Shown in pieces: positions 60,340 to 64,000 of a stretch of DNA of 64,000 nucleotides. A model generated the notes under the pieces. That model was not told the origin of the DNA, did no database searches, and was given only the letters and a program-made list of their open reading frames with translations. A program made the position numbers and the translations under genes. The stretch covers positions 460,001 to 524,000 of the forward strand of contig WPIO01000027.1 in the NCBI GenBank assembly GCA_009760855.2, given 5' to 3'. This stretch comes from Cristatella mucedo (Eukaryota > Bryozoa > Phylactolaemata > Cristatellidae). Positions within the stretch are counted from its first letter, which is position 1; every line of letters starts with the position of its first letter.

Positions 60340-61985
60340 CATAGTAATAAATATAATAGTAGCACTTTTATATGGCGCCCTTACAGAAATTAGTCTCTTT
60401 ATGGGCACTTTATGTATGATGTAATAGAAGCGTGATCGAATGATTAGCAGTAGCATGTTCAGTGTCAACGAGCAAACCATTGTTTGAGGTGACATGCACA
60501 GGTCAAACCCGCGGCATGCACAGCTTTAGCATGCATAACAACACAAAGGACGAATCTCATGGACCAACTAAATGCTGTGATAAACGGATGGGCCTTTAGG
60601 TTCTTTTTAACTGTCATCAATTCAGGAAATGTCATGACGTCAGGCCGGAGTAAGTTCCAGACTTAGAGAGGATGTGAACTAAAATAAGGATCCTAAAAGG
60701 ACTTGATTTGCCTATGAGGTGTAGCTAAAATATTTGATCCATAAAAGCTGGTGGTCCAACGGGAGAGTAGGTCTGAGAGGTAGGCCGGAGCTAGAGAATA
60801 AGGGGATCTATAAGTAAGTGACAGAACCTTGAACTGAATGGGCTTCTTAACTAGGAGCCATTGCAGGTCGGCTAAAAGTGGTACGACGTGGCATTGCGAC
60901 GCTCTGACAGAGAAGCCTAGCTGCAGAGTATGGCACCAACTGTAAGCGCCCGATAGCACAGACCGGTAGACCCAAAACAAATTAGTTACAAAAGTTGAGG
61001 AGGGATGTCACAAATGCATGGACTAATTTAGATGTATGACTCCGGTATAAGCAAATCCGAATTTCAGCTATTTGGGGTCAGATGAAAATAGAAATGACCG
61101 TGGAGCTGGTGTAATCGTCTTATGAAAGCTAAATTTGGAACAATATACTTAGATTGTGTGCAGATGTAGAAAGAGATCTGCTGGCATAGTCGATTACGAG
61201 CAATACGCTTTCAAATTTCCGAAGCAAACTGGTTTTGCTCATGACTAGTAAGTAAGTTGGTTTTATTGCCATTCAGTTTTTAGGAAAGTTTTCTGTCATC
61301 ATTGTGTGCAGATGTCATCGATACACGCAGTGAGAAAGCTGAGAGAGAGCATTCGATGTGCTGTGGGCTGGGAGAGATCAAAGCAAAGATACAAACGAGC
61401 GTCATCTGCATAGAAGTGAAAGCCTAGATTATGCCTAGCAATCACATCTGCAAGACGGAGAGTAAACAACAGTGAGCAGAATTGGACCACGTACATAGCC
61501 CTGAGGTACGCCGTACATTTAGTTATTCATTGGACGATTTTCGTCCATTGACATTAATGCTCTGGAGTCTCCCATTGAGATAGGAGCTGAACCGTTAAAG
61601 TGCTGTGCCGGCCATTTCCTGGCAAGATGAGGTTTACACGACAAGTACTTGGTGATCGATAGGGTCAAACGCTGGCGGACAGTCAAGCAAAACAGGCAGA
61701 GAAAATCTACTCAATATTTAATTCCTAAGAAAGTCGTTAAACATCCGAAACAATGTTGACTCTGTGGAATGATTAGGTCTAAAACCTGACTGGAACTTAC
61801 TTGTTAGTTTTACATTTTCATCGTGAGAGTTCAGCTTGCCTGCCACAACTCGTTCCGGTGTTTTTGATAGGGACGCTAGAAGGGAGACTGGGAGGAAGTT
61901 GCTCAAGTTCTCCAGGTTTACTGTGGCTTTCTCATGTAGTGACCTCGTTACAGCCTTTTCGAAAAGTGAAGGGTCATACTCTGAG
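60340..61985 (-). pseudogene. CR1/L2-type LINE copy with reverse transcriptase remnants
   Basis: Minus-strand frames carry SNFLPVSLLASLSKTPERVV and KFQSGFRPNHSTESTLF (pre-motif A), NLGFHFYADDARLYLCFDLS (motif C with YADD intact) and PLLADLQWLLVKKPIQFKVL (C-terminal part). A 3' untranslated region and hairpin follow at about 60345-60410. Frames are broken between these blocks, so it is not functional. Confidence 0.82.
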
Positions 61986-62585
61986 GCTAAGGAGGCTTAT
62001 CTGTCGTGAGCATCGCAGTTGCCACATCGCAACACTTCTCGCCGACCTATATTGGCTGCCAGTCAGGCCATTCATAGACTTCAAGGTTTTGTCACTCATT
62101 TTTAGGTCTCTCCATTCTCTGGCTCCAGCCTACCTATCATATCTTCTCCCAACAGACTAAGCGTAGTATTACCCGCTTTTCCGAATCTAGCTTTTTATCC
62201 ATACCTCGTAAAAATCTCAAATCCTTTGGAGGCCGTGGCTTTAGTTAGTATGCTTCCAAAGCCTGAAACTCACTACCGACCAGCATCCCGGCATCTCTTG
62301 ACTAATCAACATTTAAAAAGAAGCTAACAACGCATCTTTTTATCACAGCATTTAGTGGGTCCCTGGGATTCGTCCTTTGTGTGCTCATGCGTGCTGAAAC
62401 CGTTCATGCTGTCACTAACACACTCGCGTGCTGACCATTTGCATATCACCCCATAACCGCGTTATTCTTGTTGTTTATTGAGCATGCTACCACTGACCAT
62501 CCGATCGTGCATCCTTTGCAGCCAATCTAAAATGTCTAGATTTAGTTATCCGGGGTTGCTACATCGAGTGTATTATTAATTTTAA
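61985..62585 (+). pseudogene. LINE 3' fragment, opposite orientation to its neighbour
   Basis: Frames give EHRSCHIATLLADLYWLPVR and FKVLSLIFRSLHSLAPAYLS, then 3' untranslated sequence and a weak hairpin near 62530. It abuts the minus-strand copy at about 61985, a head-to-head junction. Confidence 0.78.
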
Positions 62586-62589
62586 GGAA

Positions 62590-64000
62590 TTATTCATTTT
62601 ATTAGATATGTATGGCAGCAGCAGATCTAAACATCGTACAAGAAGGATGGTGGCAACGTGGTCCAGGGAACAAGTTGCCTTCTTTGATTGAGATATAATT
62701 TCAAGATGAGGTCACTCGTGGCCTACCTAAATTTTGACATTGAGGGGCTGCACGGAATTTAGGACCAGGAGTCCACAGGTGATGCCGCAATCTCAGAAGA
62801 GACTCCCTGATCTTGGAATGGGACTCTGATCTTACCTATCTTGTTGACGAGTAAGCTAGAGTGGCGATCAGCTAGTTAAGCGCGACGATCAGTTGGTTAG
62901 GAGTTAACCTTGGAGTTCATTGATTGGGTTGATTGAAGACATCAGCATTTCTGGATTGTGCATGAGTGATTCAAGAATGTTTTTATATATGCTAGACATG
63001 GTCCTTACAATCATCGATTGGTGCAATGAGCAGCACTTTTCGTAGGCCTGTCGATGGACAGTATTTCATTTTTGAATGTTTTTTTCAGCCCTGCTCTCAC
63101 TAGACCTAGCTAGTTCAATATATGTTATTAAGGTGAGAAGGCCGAGGCCATTGTCAGTAGCCATGCCATTATTATTTAACGGTTGACTGCAGATTGAGCT
63201 CGAATTCCAAAGACAAACGGTAAGGAGGGCCGCTGGGGGTATAGCATGCTTGATGACCTTTAAATTAGAACGATTCATAGCAGTGTTTGAGGCAGATAGC
63301 GCCGGGTGATTCCTACCTAATAGGCAGGTTACTACGAGTTCAGGAATCTAACGTCGCCCCCCCCCGCCCGCGTGGCTGAAGGGAGCCAAGCACCAAGCAG
63401 TAAGCGTTCAGGTTTCGATAGGCACATAATTTATTATGCACTACGGTCAAACAGCAACGAATAAGCTTTAAACAGGTATTAGTTGCACTGGTTTGTTTCC
63501 GCATACGTTGTTGGCGAGAAATTCGATTGTTGGAAGAGAAATCTGCAATGGGAAAACGTTATTTAGGATTGTTTGACTCGGTTGGACAAGTCAAATGTCG
63601 ATTCTTCGGCCACCATCAGACTCGTTCACTTGTTTCAACGCAGGGTACTAAGCTGTTACAGGCTCGAGTCGTCCTGGACATGAAGCCGCCAAGCTCAGCC
63701 ACTCTGCAGTGAAGTCACGGCTCTGTAACTAGGCTTCATCAAACTGTATATTATACCAATTTAGTGCACGAACACACCCCTTTGCTGCGGTCATAGTTTT
63801 AATTAAGTTCAGAGGTATTTACCCTTAAACATTCTGTGCGAAAAAGCAAATCTGTCAGAAGGAAACTTCAAATTTCTTTTGGAACAGGAAAGCAATCAGC
63901 GACTAAATTTGCCTTTAATAAAGCTCCTTAGGATACTTTTGTGTCATTTCTTATGTGCATCTAGCTATTTCTGTCTCAGTCAAAAAGATGCTGTATCGCA
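62590..64000. other. Right-edge intergenic sequence, no feature recognised
   Basis: Only a C homopolymer at about 63357 stands out. No splice-consistent exon, RNA gene or repeat family was recognised. Confidence 0.45.

Overview
The window is nuclear DNA of an animal, most likely an invertebrate. Evidence: many short exons with GT-AG introns, an intron-bearing tRNA-Tyr, non-LTR (CR1/L2-type) retrotransposon debris, tRNA-derived SINEs, and long (GA)n, (CA)n and (TA)n arrays. The sequence alone does not fix the phylum. Few genes are present, and most long open frames are chance or repeat-driven.

The window holds two tandem genes on the minus strand. Both encode glycoside hydrolase family 31 (GH31) alpha-glucosidases with N-terminal trefoil (P-type) domains, the family of lysosomal acid alpha-glucosidase, maltase-glucoamylase and sucrase-isomaltase. 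I rebuilt both exon by exon from splice sites, reading phase and family motifs. Gene B (57984 down to 20269) is complete: 26 coding exons, all phases agree, and they sum to 3426 nt (1141 residues plus stop). It has a signal peptide, four complete trefoil domains, a (Ser-Glu-Pro)5 linker, a fifth degenerate trefoil, the GH31 N-terminal beta-sandwich, the catalytic barrel with both catalytic aspartates, and the C-terminal beta domains. Gene A (10199 down to 94, continuing off the left edge) has seven exons here (426 codons plus 1 nt). It starts with a cytoplasmic tail and a signal-anchor helix, then has two complete trefoils, one degenerate trefoil and the start of GH31. The pair looks like one membrane-bound and one secreted paralogue from a local duplication. 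The GH31-N exon that can be compared directly is about 80% identical at protein level by my count.

Layout: 94-10199 gene A; 10.2-20.3 kb intergenic, with (GA)n, CR1/L2 fragments in both orientations, a tRNA-Tyr, a 16-bp minisatellite and no convincing protein gene; 20.27-57.98 kb gene B, with introns holding LINE, SINE and microsatellite insertions; 54-58.7 kb GC/CpG-rich sequence around gene B exon 1, the likely promoter; 59-62.6 kb a cluster of 5'-truncated LINE copies; 62.6-64 kb nothing recognised.

Together the two enzymes would release terminal glucose from alpha-glucans or maltooligosaccharides. Gene A carries a di-leucine-type sorting signal in its tail, and gene B would act in the lumen or outside the cell. 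The different trefoil numbers suggest repeated duplication of phase-1 exons.
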